NCBI GenBank assembly: GCA_017354895.1
Contig: CP071494.1
Span: forward strand, 3,162,001-3,226,000
DNA length: 64,000 bases
Direction: 5' to 3'
DNA from: Podospora comata
Lineage: Eukaryota; Ascomycota; Sordariomycetes; Sordariales; Podosporaceae
Shown here: positions 21,801 through 33,931 of the stretch, one piece after another
How positions within the stretch are numbered: the stretch's first letter is position 1
How the letters are laid out: every line of letters starts with the position of its first letter
Made by a program: the position numbers and the translations under genes
Notes under the pieces: model-generated
Seen by the model: the letters and a program-made list of their open reading frames with translations, nothing else
What the model was told of the DNA's origin: nothing
Database searches by the model: none

Positions 21801-24800
21801 CCTCAAACCCCTCATCATCACAGCGCACACGGCGATATTTGGTGGGGGTCACGTTCGAGTGGTCGCCGACTTCCACTGCATGCAAGAGCCACCAGAAAAC
21901 AAGTCGTTGACTGACAAGACACTCCAACCTGCGGATGCAGCCGGACGAAAACGGCGTCCTTCTCAACGTTCGCTCGAGGCTCGCGAGGCTCTTGTTCGGA
22001 CACTAAAAGACGGTAGCGTCTTGTCCACCGCCAGACCAAGCAACGACAAGTCACGCGCTGGCAAAGCAGCCAAGCGGTAGCAAGAGACGGCGATACAACC
22101 ACCTGCATTTGGCTGCCAGCGCTAGAAGCCAGAAGGAAACATGCATCGAAGCTTCTATCTCGTCACAACTTGCGCCCCACAATTCCCTTTTCCCCCTCGT
22201 TGCGAAAATGCCATTGCGTTGTGGACGAAACGGCGGCTTCTGAACCTGCAATTTGGGCAGAAACGTCTTGGCTATCGGCGCGCTGGACGGCTACACACTT
22301 TAGTACCTTACGCTATACTTGCCTGTTTCTCGTTGCTCGTCTTCACATGCTGATCACCAGATTCCGTTCTCTGGTCCTGTTCGTGATTGTCGATCCCAAG
22401 CACCAGCAAGGCGGAAGCGATTAATAGCATCGTGGCATCTCCCGCCGGGCTGGCAGATCGACACTGCGAGGTGTTTCTCAGCTGAGGTGCAAGCAGTGGG
22501 TGATAGGCTGAAGCCTTGTGTGAGAGGTGTCGCGAAACCTGATTAACCTCAAGAGAGGGTTCACCAATCACCATTCACCAAATGCAGGCTCTTTGTGAGA
22601 TGTCGAGGGCAGACGGGATTGACCGCCATAATTGGAGTTCCCCTCACTTGTCTGGCCTTGCGGGCTACACCGCTTCAGGGCAATGACCGAGGCCCTTGCT
22701 GCACGACTGATTGGTCTGTCGGGTTGGGAGCAACTGGGCGGCGGCGGCGGGTTTTGAGTGCAGTGAGAGGGTGAGAGACGGGAGTCGGGGATCCGGATCT
22801 CAGAGTTGTGGTGAACCAAGAGATGTGGCTGAGAAAACGGCCCTTTTCTTCCCACGGTCGGCTTGCGGCCCTGGCGGCTTGGCCCTGGCGGACCGGCACT
22901 CTTGGGGCAGCACACGTCTTTACGTAGCCTCGGCAGTCTGGCGTCACTCAGCTGCGGTTGTTTGCTGACAAGCGCAAAGCTGAAGACAGTCAAAGCCTCC
23001 GAGGCGCCGCTTTGTCGCCTTACTTTTGATATTATATACTCTGATATAGGCAGAATGTTTGACGCTGTTCGGAGATTTGTGCTGGGCAGGAAAACTGAGG
23101 GAAACAATACCGACGAGACGGACCTACTCGGCGTCACGCTTTCCATAAATTTGTCAGCCTGTCTGTCAGCTCGGGGACCCTTTCCACATATTAACTGGCA
23201 GGTTCGTTGAAGTCATCGAAGAGAAAGGTCCTACCCTGCTGGGGGAATCCTTCCTGAGATATGCCAACATCTGGTTCAGCAGCTGTCAGTTTGACGCAGG
23301 GCATCGCGATCTCTCTCTTATTCATCAGCAGCAAATTATCTTTAAGCTTTTTGTTGCTTTTCTCTTGCAGCACACTCCGACCGTTTGAAAAGCACACCCA
23401 CTGTTCTGCGCTGCGGATGGAACGTTGCAATCTTTTGCGCTATTCCCTGATGGGTTAAGCGTCGATTGCTTGGTTAAGCGGAGCTGGGACTAGGGCTGGT
23501 TTTCTTTTTCCCCCGCGGCTTGGCCTTGTTTTGTCTAAACCCTTTCCGTCACCGAGACACACGATTTTGGTTTCTTCTCTCCACCAGAGAGAAAAAAGTA
23601 TCGAGATGTACCTCGGGCATGTCACTCTGTTTCCTTTGGTTGTTGGCTAGTGAGTGGTGTTGGTCAGTTTTGCCTAGAGCGAGACGCCGTTGGGAAAACT
23701 AAATTGGCGCCGGGCTACGATGATGGAATGACGAGATGGGGGGGCTGATTTGGCTATCTGATGAAAGTGCCATCTTTTTCGTTTGTCCATGACTCGGACT
23801 TGAGGAAGGCCCAATCTGTTCCTAACGTCAGAGGAGGGTAACGGGAAAGCCACAACGGGAGCCCACCACTGCATAGTTCACGCGCGTTGTCGCCACAGGC
23901 ACCACCGAGAGAGAACCAGCGTTCATCCCGTCCCTGCGTTGCGTGCGCTGCTGTTGGTGTCATATCCATACATAGAACAGAGCTGGGACGACTCTGTACA
24001 CTCCTATAATTCGTCCAAGCCCCTGAGGTTATCGCCGATGATCGTTTGCCACGATGAGGAATATCTCCGTTTTTTTTCTTTTGGTTGGGTGGTGTGTGTA
24101 ATAGGTACCTACCCTCCGAATGTGCGAGTCTTCTCCTATCATTGCCCCCCCCTCATCATTCTGGAGAAGAGGTGAGGAGAGAGTAGCATCTCGAAGGGAA
24201 AAAAAGCGGATATACGCGGGGCAAAAAGTTCGAAGAGGGCAGTGATGTTCAAAAATACCCGGAGGGGCGGAACGATTTGCGCGTTTGTCTCTGATGAGGA
24301 GGGTTGGGGATTTGGGGCGGCGACTAGGGACAATGGGGCCCAGTGAGAATGTCTCTCCTTACTTTGCTTGGCCTTCTGTTACCTAGTTGTTCGGATCGAA
24401 CCTAATCCGATTTGGGGTACATGTCTAGAGACACATTGAGGTTGGAGACTTGACCGAATCGAGGGGTAGGGTAGATGCGGTCGGAGACGGACGGAGGAAT
24501 GGTTGGAGAGAGGTTTGTAGGGGTTGTGAGGGGAGGCATCACGAGATGTAAGTTGCGATGGGGACGTAGGACCCTGGTGTTGACGAGTGCTTGGACGTCG
24601 AGGTCATCATCATTAGTCAAAAGTTCTTCAGGGGACAGCAGGTCAGTACTATCCTTCTGCCCTCGGATGTCTACCGCCTTCCGGTGACCGCGCGTTCGGA
24701 ACTTTGTTCTCTGGCTACCAACGGACGGGATGGGTACTGGCGAGCCCATTCCCTTCTGCTTGGGGCCGCCGGTAGCTAAGTAAGGTCGGTATGCAGTCAC

Positions 24801-25020
24801 GTTTTCTTCTTTCTGAAAATAGCATCACTAGCCCTACAGAGGTTGGGACATCGTGTGCGTGTCCTACACGAGCCGTTATGACGCCGGCACGAGGCGGTAT
24901 TTCGTTTTTTTTTGATGGATGGCAATGAGGCAGGCGTGGTGAGGCAGGGTCAGTTAATATCAGCCCGTGTGATTCTCTGTTTGCTTGTTCTGTCGGGGTT
25001 TTTTTTTCTTATCCTATCAC

Positions 25021-25041
25021 TCTTCTTCTTCTTCTTCTTCT
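25021..25041. repeat. (TTC)n microsatellite
   Basis: Seven TTC/TCT units follow a poly-T run, forming a pyrimidine-rich tract in non-coding DNA. Confidence 0.85.
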
Positions 25042-28000
25042 GCTTCTACGCAATGTTCTACTGCCTTCCTTTCTTGATCTCGACACACAATTGGGCCCAA
25101 CCACCAGGATAGAGAGTGGGGGGAGGGGGGCATATGTTGAGATGGGGTGGTGTTGGGAACGTGACTACCTTGCCAGTCTGTCGTGACGGAATCCGACAGG
25201 ACGAATGCACAAGAGGGAAAAATAAATGAAGTGAGAAGAATCAAGAGGTGGAATGGGTGAGCGGGAAGTGGAGGAGAGGAGGCATTGCCCAGCGGTTTAT
25301 ATTACTCGTGCATGAGGAGTCTTGGAGGGATGACACTCTGCCTTGGGAGGCCTGGGTGACCTTGCCTTTCTCACTGCGCGCACGGCGGCTGTCATGGGGC
25401 TTGGGGGGTGATGCTGTCGATGACTTTCCTTGAAGAGGATGGTCAACCTTGGGTTTGGCACTATACAGTACATGGCCATGTGTTGGTCTGCTGAGTTCCG
25501 AGCACTTCCGATCGAAGGGATGCGAAGGGATCATAATCACAGCAACAAGTGTGCTGTGATTGTACAATGGTGGTGGGAAACTCATTTATTCCAGCTTATG
25601 TCTGCTATTCCTTCCCAGGTTTTTTCTTCTGCTTTGTTGGGCAATATATCTCTTTCCTGCGTCGCTGTGTTGCTTTCCGACTGGACAAGACATGTCACGG
25701 ACGGGACTTGTCACACGTGGGACTTTTATATTAAAGAGGAAATGGAGCTGCTGGTTTGGGATAGCTTTCTCATGTCTTGGTTGCTGTCTTTACCTGGTTT
25801 CCTTCTTGATGTTGGCAAGGGTCTGTTCCCAAAGAGAAAGGTGGCATTGTGCTTGATGCTTCTTTTCTGTTGTTCTGTTGCTTTTTGGGGAGGAAGAGTG
25901 TTGCTTCTATCACGCACCACACATGCAGCGGAAGCATAGAGGAGGGTTCTAATAATATGTTCATGTATCGGCTCGGTATTGCTTGTGGATCAAGGACCCT
26001 TGATGGCATCATGACGAAGAGATCATGTCGCGATTGGCGAGTGCCCAGAAGAAATGCCCAGGAGAACAACCCGGGTACTTGGGACTGTGGATTATCACAA
26101 GGAAACCGTTTTGATGACGTTTCCTGACGCATGTATGGAGGTTTTTACATTAATCTTGATGGCTCAGCGTGATAGGCGGTCACGAACGTTTTTGTAGATA
26201 ACGTAGATTAAAGAAGACTTATTGAGTAAGATGCTAGGAGTAAGATGTGATAAGCCCATTTCGTGGGTCGGTTTGCTCATCGGAGCGGTCGTGCTCTAAC
26301 CATTAGTTTGGAAGTATAGGGGCTGTCAGGGGCCTCAGGGGGGTTTGATGACCTGACGGACTTCATGTCAACAGAGATGGGTTTATCAACACGTAGGGTA
26401 GATAAACAAAGACAGTACTTTCTCTGCTCCTTCGTTTCCAAATGGACTAGTGCTACTCTAGCGTTCAAATGCTATATTAAATAGCTGGAGAGTGTCTTAC
26501 AGAAGAGGTCTCTTTGACACTTTTTTTAGTCAATTTTGCGGTACCTTGTGTTGTGGTCTCTTGTCGGTCTAACAGTGAAACCGTACCATGATAGGCTTTG
26601 GCCCACATTCATTAGCATCTCGCAAGAATGAGATACTGCCATTGCACTCTCGATGATGGTATGAATCCCAGCTTGGAGATCTGTCGGTGATAAAAAATGG
26701 CTACCGAGGAATGCTGGCCACTCACATGGTACAGCATGAGGTATTTGTAAAGTTTGTTTGCCTTCACGCTTTCATAAGTATGAAATGGCTCTTAACAATG
26801 GTATGTGTACAGCAAGGAAGTATTACTGCTCACTAGAGATTCGCCAGTGTTGACAAAGTCAGTCCGAGTACGAGAAGGCAAAACTGACAGGTCAAAGACC
26901 AAAACTGTTTAACCACGAATTGCAGTTATTTACTAGTTGTACTCGAACGGCTTTTCACCGCAGGTACCACAACATGGAGGCGGTGATAAACCGACGTCAA
27001 AAGCCTCTTTGACTTTTGACTGGAGCGCACTCTGTGTCTCAACAAGGCATTAGATGTCTAAGCACGAAAAGCAATATCTTTCAGCCACCAAATGTGAGCT
27101 ATCCTTGGCCAAGAAATGCCCTGTTTTCCCATCCCCCCACATGATTCCCATGATATTTATGCACAACAGTCTCAAGCCACTGTAGTACAAATACCGAGGT
27201 ATGGCAAGATATCATGCACGGTTTTCTCCGAGTTGAACTTTGTGCGACTCTCGGTCTGACTTCTTGACCCATGAAGCCTGATATTGAAGACGATCAACAA
27301 GTCCCTAGTTGTACCTCTTCAAGTATCAAAGCCCCCCTAACACAGTGATGCTCGCCTACCGCCCACGCGGCTTGGAGCATCACGGTCTAAGAATGTTGCA
27401 CAACATCAGAGTCAGCTAACGCCTCACATCTCACACTTCACACATAACTTTCGGTGTTTTCAAGCCGAGCTGAGATACACCTAGGTAGCCAAGTAATCAA
27501 CATGAGAGTTGAGTGTTGAAGAATCGTCAAGGATCTCAGATCCGGAGGCAAAGGTGGCGTAAGGGTCTGAATCATGATTGTGTCTAATGATAGATACATG
27601 TCCCTGTTGTCTTGGTCTCGTCAATATTCGGGTACATCCGGGATTATGATGCCAACCAGAGTCAAAGTTCTGATGTTGGACAACATCGATGGTGTTATAC
27701 TTCGGGGGTCTTCATGTGAAGTGGTTCTTGACCCGCTGAGACAACAGCACACCAGATAGATGACCTCAAGGCTGTCTCGGCTCTTTAATTCCGAACGTCT
27801 TGTGCATCATCAATAATCTGGGGCGATATTGATGTGGAGATGAATGCGAGCCTTCTTGTTTGGCGACAATGGTGGGCATGTGACTGGTGTATGCGTCTGG
27901 CTGGACAAAGTCAGTTCTTCTCTCCATGAGCTTCAATCAAAAGAAGTAACCCACAGGCTTTATGCGGGCAAATAGCCCGTAGACAATGAAGTCTTGGTCT

Positions 28001-28382
28001 CTGAGATACTTGGTACGGTAATGCCTGGCTTTTGGGTTGAGGGTTTTTGAACCTTTAAGACAAGGCTTTCCGGAGTGAATTTTCCTTTGCGGCGTTGAGA
28101 ATGGACCAAGAAGTTGTCATGATGGGAGCCAATAATTTTATACAGGTATGGATAGGGAAAAACTGCCCTCAGAACTGATGTTTAGCGATGATCTACACAC
28201 ATATACAGAACTGATATTCAAGGGGTGTGGTCAGAGACCAACCCTAACCCAGCTATCTGGACCATCAACTTACAACCAAGGCAGTGAGGCCGGAGTACGG
28301 ATTGCTGGATTCTGTACATCCCTTCCCCTTGTTTCCATTCCTCTTTCAACTCAATTGACTCATATCTAATATAACCATAACA

Positions 28383-29348
28383 ATGCCAGCAAGAGCAAAC
28401 CTTCGCATCCCATTCGCATCTTCCCGCACTCTCTTTCTCCAACCAAGAGTGACGTCATACCTCTCATCTCACCCCCTATCCCCTATCGCCGACAAGCCTC
28501 ACCACCAACGACTTCACAATCGCCTTTCACTTCGACTTCATATACCCTCCTCCTCTTTCCACACATATTCAACTCTAGCACCCCCTCTCACCATGCCAAA
28601 ACGCAAAACCACCACCACCACCACCACTACCAAACCAACCACCACCCGCCAGTCCAAACGAACCAAAACAACCACCCCCTCATCACCCTCATCATCTCAC
28701 CCCGCCATGTCCCCCCTCCCAAAAGCCTCCTCCCTCTTCACCCCCCTCCCCCCCTCAAAAACCAACCGCCTCCTCGAACCAGGCCCCATCCTCCTCGTCT
28801 CAACCGGCAACCCCCAAACCCAAACCCACAACCTAATGACCCTAGGCTTCCACACCATGATCTCCCACTCCTCCCCCACCCTCATAGGCCTAACCCTCGG
28901 CCCCTGGGACCATTCCTACTCCCTCCTCTCTTCGTCAAAAGAATGCGTCCTCTCCATCCCAAACCTCACCCTCGCCAAAACCGTCGTCGACATCGGCAAC
29001 ATCTCCTCTTCCGACCTCCCCCCCTCCGAAACAAAATGGGACCGTTTCAAACTAGACCCCATCCAAGGAGAAAAGGTTTCCTGCGCGCTCGTCGGAGGTG
29101 ACGGCATAATCGGGAATTTAGAGTGCAAAGTGGAAGATGAGTCGCTAGTGAAGAAATACAACTTTTGGGTTTTGAGGGTTGTCAAAGGGTGGGTGAATGA
29201 GCAGAACTTTAGGCTGGATGGGACAGCGGTCGAGACGGACAAGGGGAAGATGATGCATCATAGGGGCGATGGGAGTTTTTTTGTTGGTGGGGAAGAGGTG
29301 CTGGATTTGAGGGGACGGATGACAAAGTGGAGGATGTTGCAGGATTAA
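28383..29348 (+). CDS. Flavin reductase-like (FMN-binding split-barrel) protein
   Basis: Intronless, 321 aa from 28383. From about residue 133 the protein shows the FMN split-barrel pattern of the flavin-reductase-like family: ILLVSTG…NLMTLGFHTMIS, PTLIGLTLGPWDHSYSLL, CVLSIPN…KTVVDIGN, KWDRFKLDP and GIIGNLECKVED. Family members bind FMN and reduce flavins with NAD(P)H, or act as flavoprotein oxygenases; the substrate is unknown. The first 70 residues are Ser/His/Arg-rich, nearly free of acidic residues, and end in HTYST, like a mitochondrial presequence. An internal ATG at 28593 (MPKRKTT, Lys/Arg/Thr-rich) is an alternative start, and a TATA-like string 15 bp before the first ATG mildly favours it. 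The gene turns from C-rich to G-rich near 29090. Confidence 0.8.
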   Translation: MPARANLRIPFASSRTLFLQPRVTSYLSSHPLSPIADKPHHQRLHNRLSLRLHIPSSSFHTYSTLAPPLTMPKRKTTTTTTTTKPTTTRQSKRTKTTTPSSPSSSHPAMSPLPKASSLFTPLPPSKTNRLLEPGPILLVSTGNPQTQTHNLMTLGFHTMISHSSPTLIGLTLGPWDHSYSLLSSSKECVLSIPNLTLAKTVVDIGNISSSDLPPSETKWDRFKLDPIQGEKVSCALVGGDGIIGNLECKVEDESLVKKYNFWVLRVVKGWVNEQNFRLDGTAVETDKGKMMHHRGDGSFFVGGEEVLDLRGRMTKWRMLQD

Positions 29349-29719
29349 GGGGTGCGAGGGAAAAGATTATTGAGGTTTAGGTGATTGGGGATACAAGTCA
29401 TGGATGGTTATGGTGAATCACAATGGTCATGATGAAAATAAAAACCCACATATAAAAAAAGGTCATTTGGAATCGTCTCTTTTTAGCAGCCAACCCCCCA
29501 AAAATGATATCAAACAACAAAACATTTCCCTCGCCGTCATGAGCCATTCCAAACATACCATAGCCAGCTGGCCTCCAGCACCTGCTCTAAAACCGCCAGA
29601 AAGCACAATCCAGTCAACACACAAGAAAAAGACGGCAACACCACCCGCAAACCAAAACCTAGCAATAAAAACTAGAGTACAAAAATGTGGTTATTATTGC
29701 ATGCTGAGCTGGAACATTG
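29349..29719. other. Convergent 3' intergenic region
   Basis: 371 bp between two convergent stop codons; A-rich, with no gene seen. It probably carries both polyadenylation regions. Confidence 0.5.
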
Positions 29720-32470
29720 CTAATAATCCATCGGTGCATCCACCAACGCAACGCCCCTCTGCGCCCCATTACTTCCACTGCTCTCTCTCTTGTTAATATT
29801 CTCATTGCTGCTCGGAGGTGGCGTCTCGGTCCTGTTCGAAGCAGGCGTTACCCTCCTCCCCGAGGAGAACCGGGCACCGCTTCTCCCGAGGCTGTTCCTC
29901 TTCTCCAACACGGCCTCGCTATCCTGCTGCGCTACCTGCTGCACCTGAGGCACAATGGGGAGGGCACCCCCTAAAAAGTTACCATCAGCGGGGTGGCTAA
30001 GCCCCATGCTCGCATCGTCCGGCACCTCGAGGCTTGTCCTCTTGGGGAGCACAGGGCCCATGCTCTGCCGTTTCCTGTGAGCCTGTGTTGGGCTGGAAAG
30101 ACCAGTCGAGATGGGGAAGCGAGTCTCTGGTCTGCCCACCGACCTATCACGGGCATGGCCACGTGGGCCAGGAGCCGGAGAGGTAGCACGAGATCTGCTG
30201 CCCTGTGCCTTTTCAAGGAGCACACGGTTGCGCTCCTCCATGTGGGCTTTGCGGTTGCTTTCGTCGGTGGAGATGGCTCGTGGGCGGCCACCTGGGTTGG
30301 CGCGGAGGGATCCAGACGCGTTATTGGTAGAGAGACGCTTGAGTTCGTTGAAGATGGCGTCCTTATGGGCGAACAAGTCACGGACCAAGCGGTAGGCATG
30401 CTTCTCCTCCATGGTGAGCGAGGTTTCGGTGCGAGGGCGAAGCACGCAAGGGGCCAAGGAAGTAGCGAGCTTGACGATGTACTCCTCATCGGCAGAGGTC
30501 AGGTCGATCAGGCGGGTGAAGTGGTTCATGCAGGCATCCAGTGTGGCAATATTAGTGAGCCTCAATTGAGACAGTGTCTGCTGGAGGATGGGCACGCGGG
30601 CGGCATCGCTGTCGTTGCCGGTGGGGGTAGTATAGATGGTTCTAATAATTTCATACACGTGCGAAGAAACCAAAGAATCTGAAAAAATGTCAGTAAAGCC
30701 CAGAAGGCAAATCGCAAACGATAAGAGGACATACCTGGAAGCTCAATAAGGTATAATTTCAACAGGCTGGCAACAGTCGGGATGTCAAAATCGGCAAAGG
30801 TTTCCAACGCAGGCGGCTTGCCATTGTTGACCAAAGCTCTCAACTTGTGCGTTTGAGACAAGGGAACCTCGTGGAGCCACACCCCTCTCCGGGCCTCATC
30901 GCCCTCGAGGTCTGGATAGTGATGATCCAAGTAGGTAAGCAGCGTTGTAACGATAATAGGCACACGCTTTCGGTCAGCCCTGGCTCGGGCCTCGAGATCC
31001 ACACCAAAGGTCTGGTCATCCACCTTGTTGTAGTAGTTCTCGTACGTTACAACCTTGGGAGCAAAGCTACCGGTGCGGTAGTTCTCCAAGAGATAGCGCA
31101 AGTCGCCAAGCGGTTGCACTGTTTCCTGGAACAGCATCATGTTATCCACGGTGGCCTGGAGGCTAGGAATAACGTTGCTGATAGTGCCCGAGAAGTCCAA
31201 CACAACTGTCTTGATGGCCTTGAGCCTATCCAGCTCGCAGCGCTCAAGAAACTTGAGATGTAGGAAGATGGCCTCCTCCAGCTCGCACCTCATTTCATCC
31301 AGCTTCAGAACACTGGCCTTGTACTTTTCGTCCGCCTCCCGGGCCTCCCGGCGCATACGCTCAGCTGGCGTCTCGTTCGGCCTGGAAGTGTTGAGCACAT
31401 CCCACTTGGCGAGATATTCAGTAACAGTGCCAACCACAGGCGAGTCAGAACCATCAGACCCAGAGGTGGGCATGGAGAAGGCTCTTGAAATCGACTTCTT
31501 TTCTGGCACACCAGACATCTCGAAAGCCTTGGGCCGCCATTGGTAGTGCATCTTTGAGCTATTGGCGAACGTGTTGCCAACATTACCAACCAGTCTCAGG
31601 AAGCCGTGCGTTACCAAATCCTGGCCGATTCTCTCGGCATAGCTCACGCTTGAGCTTCCCATGTGCCGTTGAAGATACTCGACAATATCGGTTCCCGCAG
31701 ACGTGTTTTGATATGTGCCGAGAATGGGGACCTTGGTCTCGCCCATCTTGATCGTATTCAGCATGTGCTCGAGGATCTTCTTGACTTGGTCGGGGGTATA
31801 AGTCTCGTCGCCGATCTCGTAGGGCTCCTCCTCCTCGGCAATCTCAGGTTCGACCTTGATTTCAGGGATATCTTGGCCAGTTTTGGGGCTCGTTTCGGGG
31901 TCTTGGAATGCCAGCTTATTCTCCTCCTCCAAGTCTTCGAGTAGTCGGCACTTGTTGAAATAGGTGCTTCGGAGCTTTTTGCAAAGGTCGGCCTGCTTGT
32001 CGTGCGCCTTGATTCGAGACTGCAGCTCATCTTGCGAATCTTGTATCCGGGATTCGTGGGCCTCGCACCAGCGGCCAAAAGGGTTCACAACCAGGTCGCG
32101 AATATTCTGTGCAATCTTCTTGTGATTCTTGGCCGCTTCCTCCATCTCGGTCCGCACACCTTCATAGGCCTTTCGCACGCTGGCGCCATCGTCGCGGTTG
32201 AACCCTCCCTGGACCTTGTCGACGGTTGGGGCGATGTCGGATAGCTTGTTTCCGTAGATCTCTTCGGCCTCGGCGCGCATTCGAGCAATGGTTAGAAGCT
32301 GGCGGTTCTCGACGACACCTTGTTGGAGCTTGCCGAATAGGACACCCAGTCCTTGAGTTCTGTCAGCGCAGCCCGTTCACCACCTCACACTGGACATGCC
32401 ACAAAATCCACGCAAGAAACTCACCTGCGGCGTAGTCATTCGACCAGAACGAGTCTGCGAAACCGGGCAT
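29720..32470 (-). CDS. RGD2: F-BAR / DEP / RhoGAP protein (Rgd2 / Rga8 type)
   Basis: Exons 32425-32470, 30735-32351 and 29720-30678 encode 873 aa, with introns of 73 and 56 bp. The N-terminus FADSFWSNDYAAGLGVLFGKL is the canonical F-BAR start, which confirms the 46-nt first exon. F-BAR helices (about 1-190 and 330-440) flank a DEP-like domain at about 220-290 (TDIVEYLQRHMG…HGFLRLVG). A RhoGAP domain spans about 470-690 (VPIIVTTLLTYLD…DFDIPTVASLLKLYLIELPDSLVS). The Ser/Arg/Pro-rich tail is probably disordered. This domain order is that of yeast Rgd2, a GAP for Cdc42 and Rho5, and S. pombe Rga8. It should bind curved membrane and switch off Rho GTPases at growth or division sites (inference). 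Confidence 0.9.
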
Positions 32471-33931
32471 CTTTGCGAAAGACGACCGATTGCGCTCGGC
32501 GGTGGCGTGTACTTGGAACGGGTGGTAGAATTAGAGGTCAACGGCTCGCCCGGGAAGAAAAAGTCAAAGAGTAAACAAAGATTCGAAGTGCTGTGCTGGT
32601 CGTGAACTCGTAAAGCCAGTTTCGAGAGTCGGCCCCCAGAAATGGTGGATGCAGGGGGAACGTAGCCAAGGAGGTGTGGTGTGCGTCTCCAGCGCAATTG
32701 AGGCTGAGTGTCTTACACTACGGAGTAGCTGGTACCGTACCGGGCAGTTGGGTAGAAATGTTCAGAAGGAAAACTCGGTTGGTAGGGCGCCGGAAGGCCG
32801 GGTCTGGAAGGGCACGCGACGGGACCTGAAGTTCAGTGGTCAGGAAGCAATGGGACGGGAGAAAAAGAAGCTTCAGTTGAACAACAAAAAAGTTCTGGAT
32901 TCCGGCGCAATGATGGAAGCGGCAAGAAAGCAGGCAAGTGTCCCAACAACCCCAGGATGCAGAAACCCAGCGCCATCGCCGTTTCATTGGCCAGACAGCC
33001 AGAGCACCGAAAGCTTTCACTGACGACCGACAAGAGGCCACCAGCGGGGGCCTGCCCCTCAACCCCTGCAGCAGATTGTGGCCCACCAAATGTCCACCAT
33101 TCACCTCGAAACGAACGGCCGGAATGCCCTTTCTCACCGACTTCTTGAAACGTCAAGTCTCTTTTCAGCTAGAGACATCTCAGCAATACAATCAGGCTTG
33201 TTGGAGAGTTCGGAATGTCTTGTCTCGCTCTTGTTGGTTCTGGGCTTCGGAGGACGAACGACCACCAGGCACTGATGACGTAAGGAGACCGTTTTAGAAG
33301 CACCTGAAGAATAGTGTAGGGCTGTCAACCAGCCTGGGCAGGGTCCAGCTCGCCCAGCCTGTCCGTGTCAACTCACGATATCATATTCTTGAGCATAGCT
33401 TGTGTGGAAATCTGCGGCACAATCGTGTAGAGAGCTCATGAACTATACCTGTCTGACAGCCAACAGTTGCCGACGGGATATGGATCATGTCAACCGCAGC
33501 ATCCTAACAGGTTGGTTGGTAAGTAACATATCATTCTGTTAGTGCACAGACATTTTTCTTAACAGCACCAGAGAGAATCAGCGAGAATCTTAGTGGGCTC
33601 AAAGCACGTCAACAAGTACTTCATAAACCAATTGAATACAGGCTCCTGAAATTATACATTGTATGATTCATGATACCGGACTCTCATCAAAATCCCAAAC
33701 GCTAGCAAAAAGTCCTGAAAAGCTGTCATGAAGCTTAGCCGAGACACTCTCCCTTTAGCGACCCGAGTCTAAGGATTGCTAAGCCGCGTATCAATCCCCG
33801 TCTCCGTCCCCTGACGTCTTTACACCCGTATCCAAACAAATCTGCCTCGCCGTCTATGCAGCTTCGGAGCATCGACACTATCGTCTCCAAAGAACAGAAA
33901 TAATCCACAGAGGGTTAAGTTGCCAGTTCCG
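32471..33931. promoter_or_regulatory. Divergent promoter region, RGD2-type gene / dipeptidase
   Basis: 1.46 kb between two divergent starts; no gene recognised. GTACCGTACC at 32732-32741, 262 bp upstream of the RGD2-type start, is the reverse complement of a 10-mer found upstream of the ACT-domain gene. About 33.4-33.8 kb is AT-richer and featureless. Confidence 0.45.

Larger units (their letters stand above)
18439..28382. other. 9.9-kb gene-poor interval upstream of the Zn2Cys6 gene
   Basis: I scanned both strands and recognise no protein family, tRNA or rRNA. Frames up to about 190 codons occur (22568-23146 on -, 25430-25939 on +, 21091-21555 on +), but their translations are Ser/Pro/Arg-rich or Phe/Leu/Cys-rich as expected of non-coding DNA. 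It contains a GGGAT-type repeat and a TTC run. It may hold a long 5' leader, distal control sites or non-coding RNAs; rapidly evolving small genes cannot be excluded by eye. Confidence 0.45.

Noticed and set aside
22568-23146. 192-codon minus-strand frame
   Set aside because: The translation is Ser/Pro/Arg-rich low complexity without conserved motifs or a splice-consistent extension.
25430-25939. 169-codon plus-strand frame with hydrophobic stretches
   Set aside because: The hydrophobicity comes from T-rich DNA; there is no family resemblance, no leader context and overlapping frames look equally open.
26859-27916. GACAAAGTCAGT occurring near 26859 and 27905
   Set aside because: A single repeated 12-mer in about 10 kb of DNA is expected by chance.
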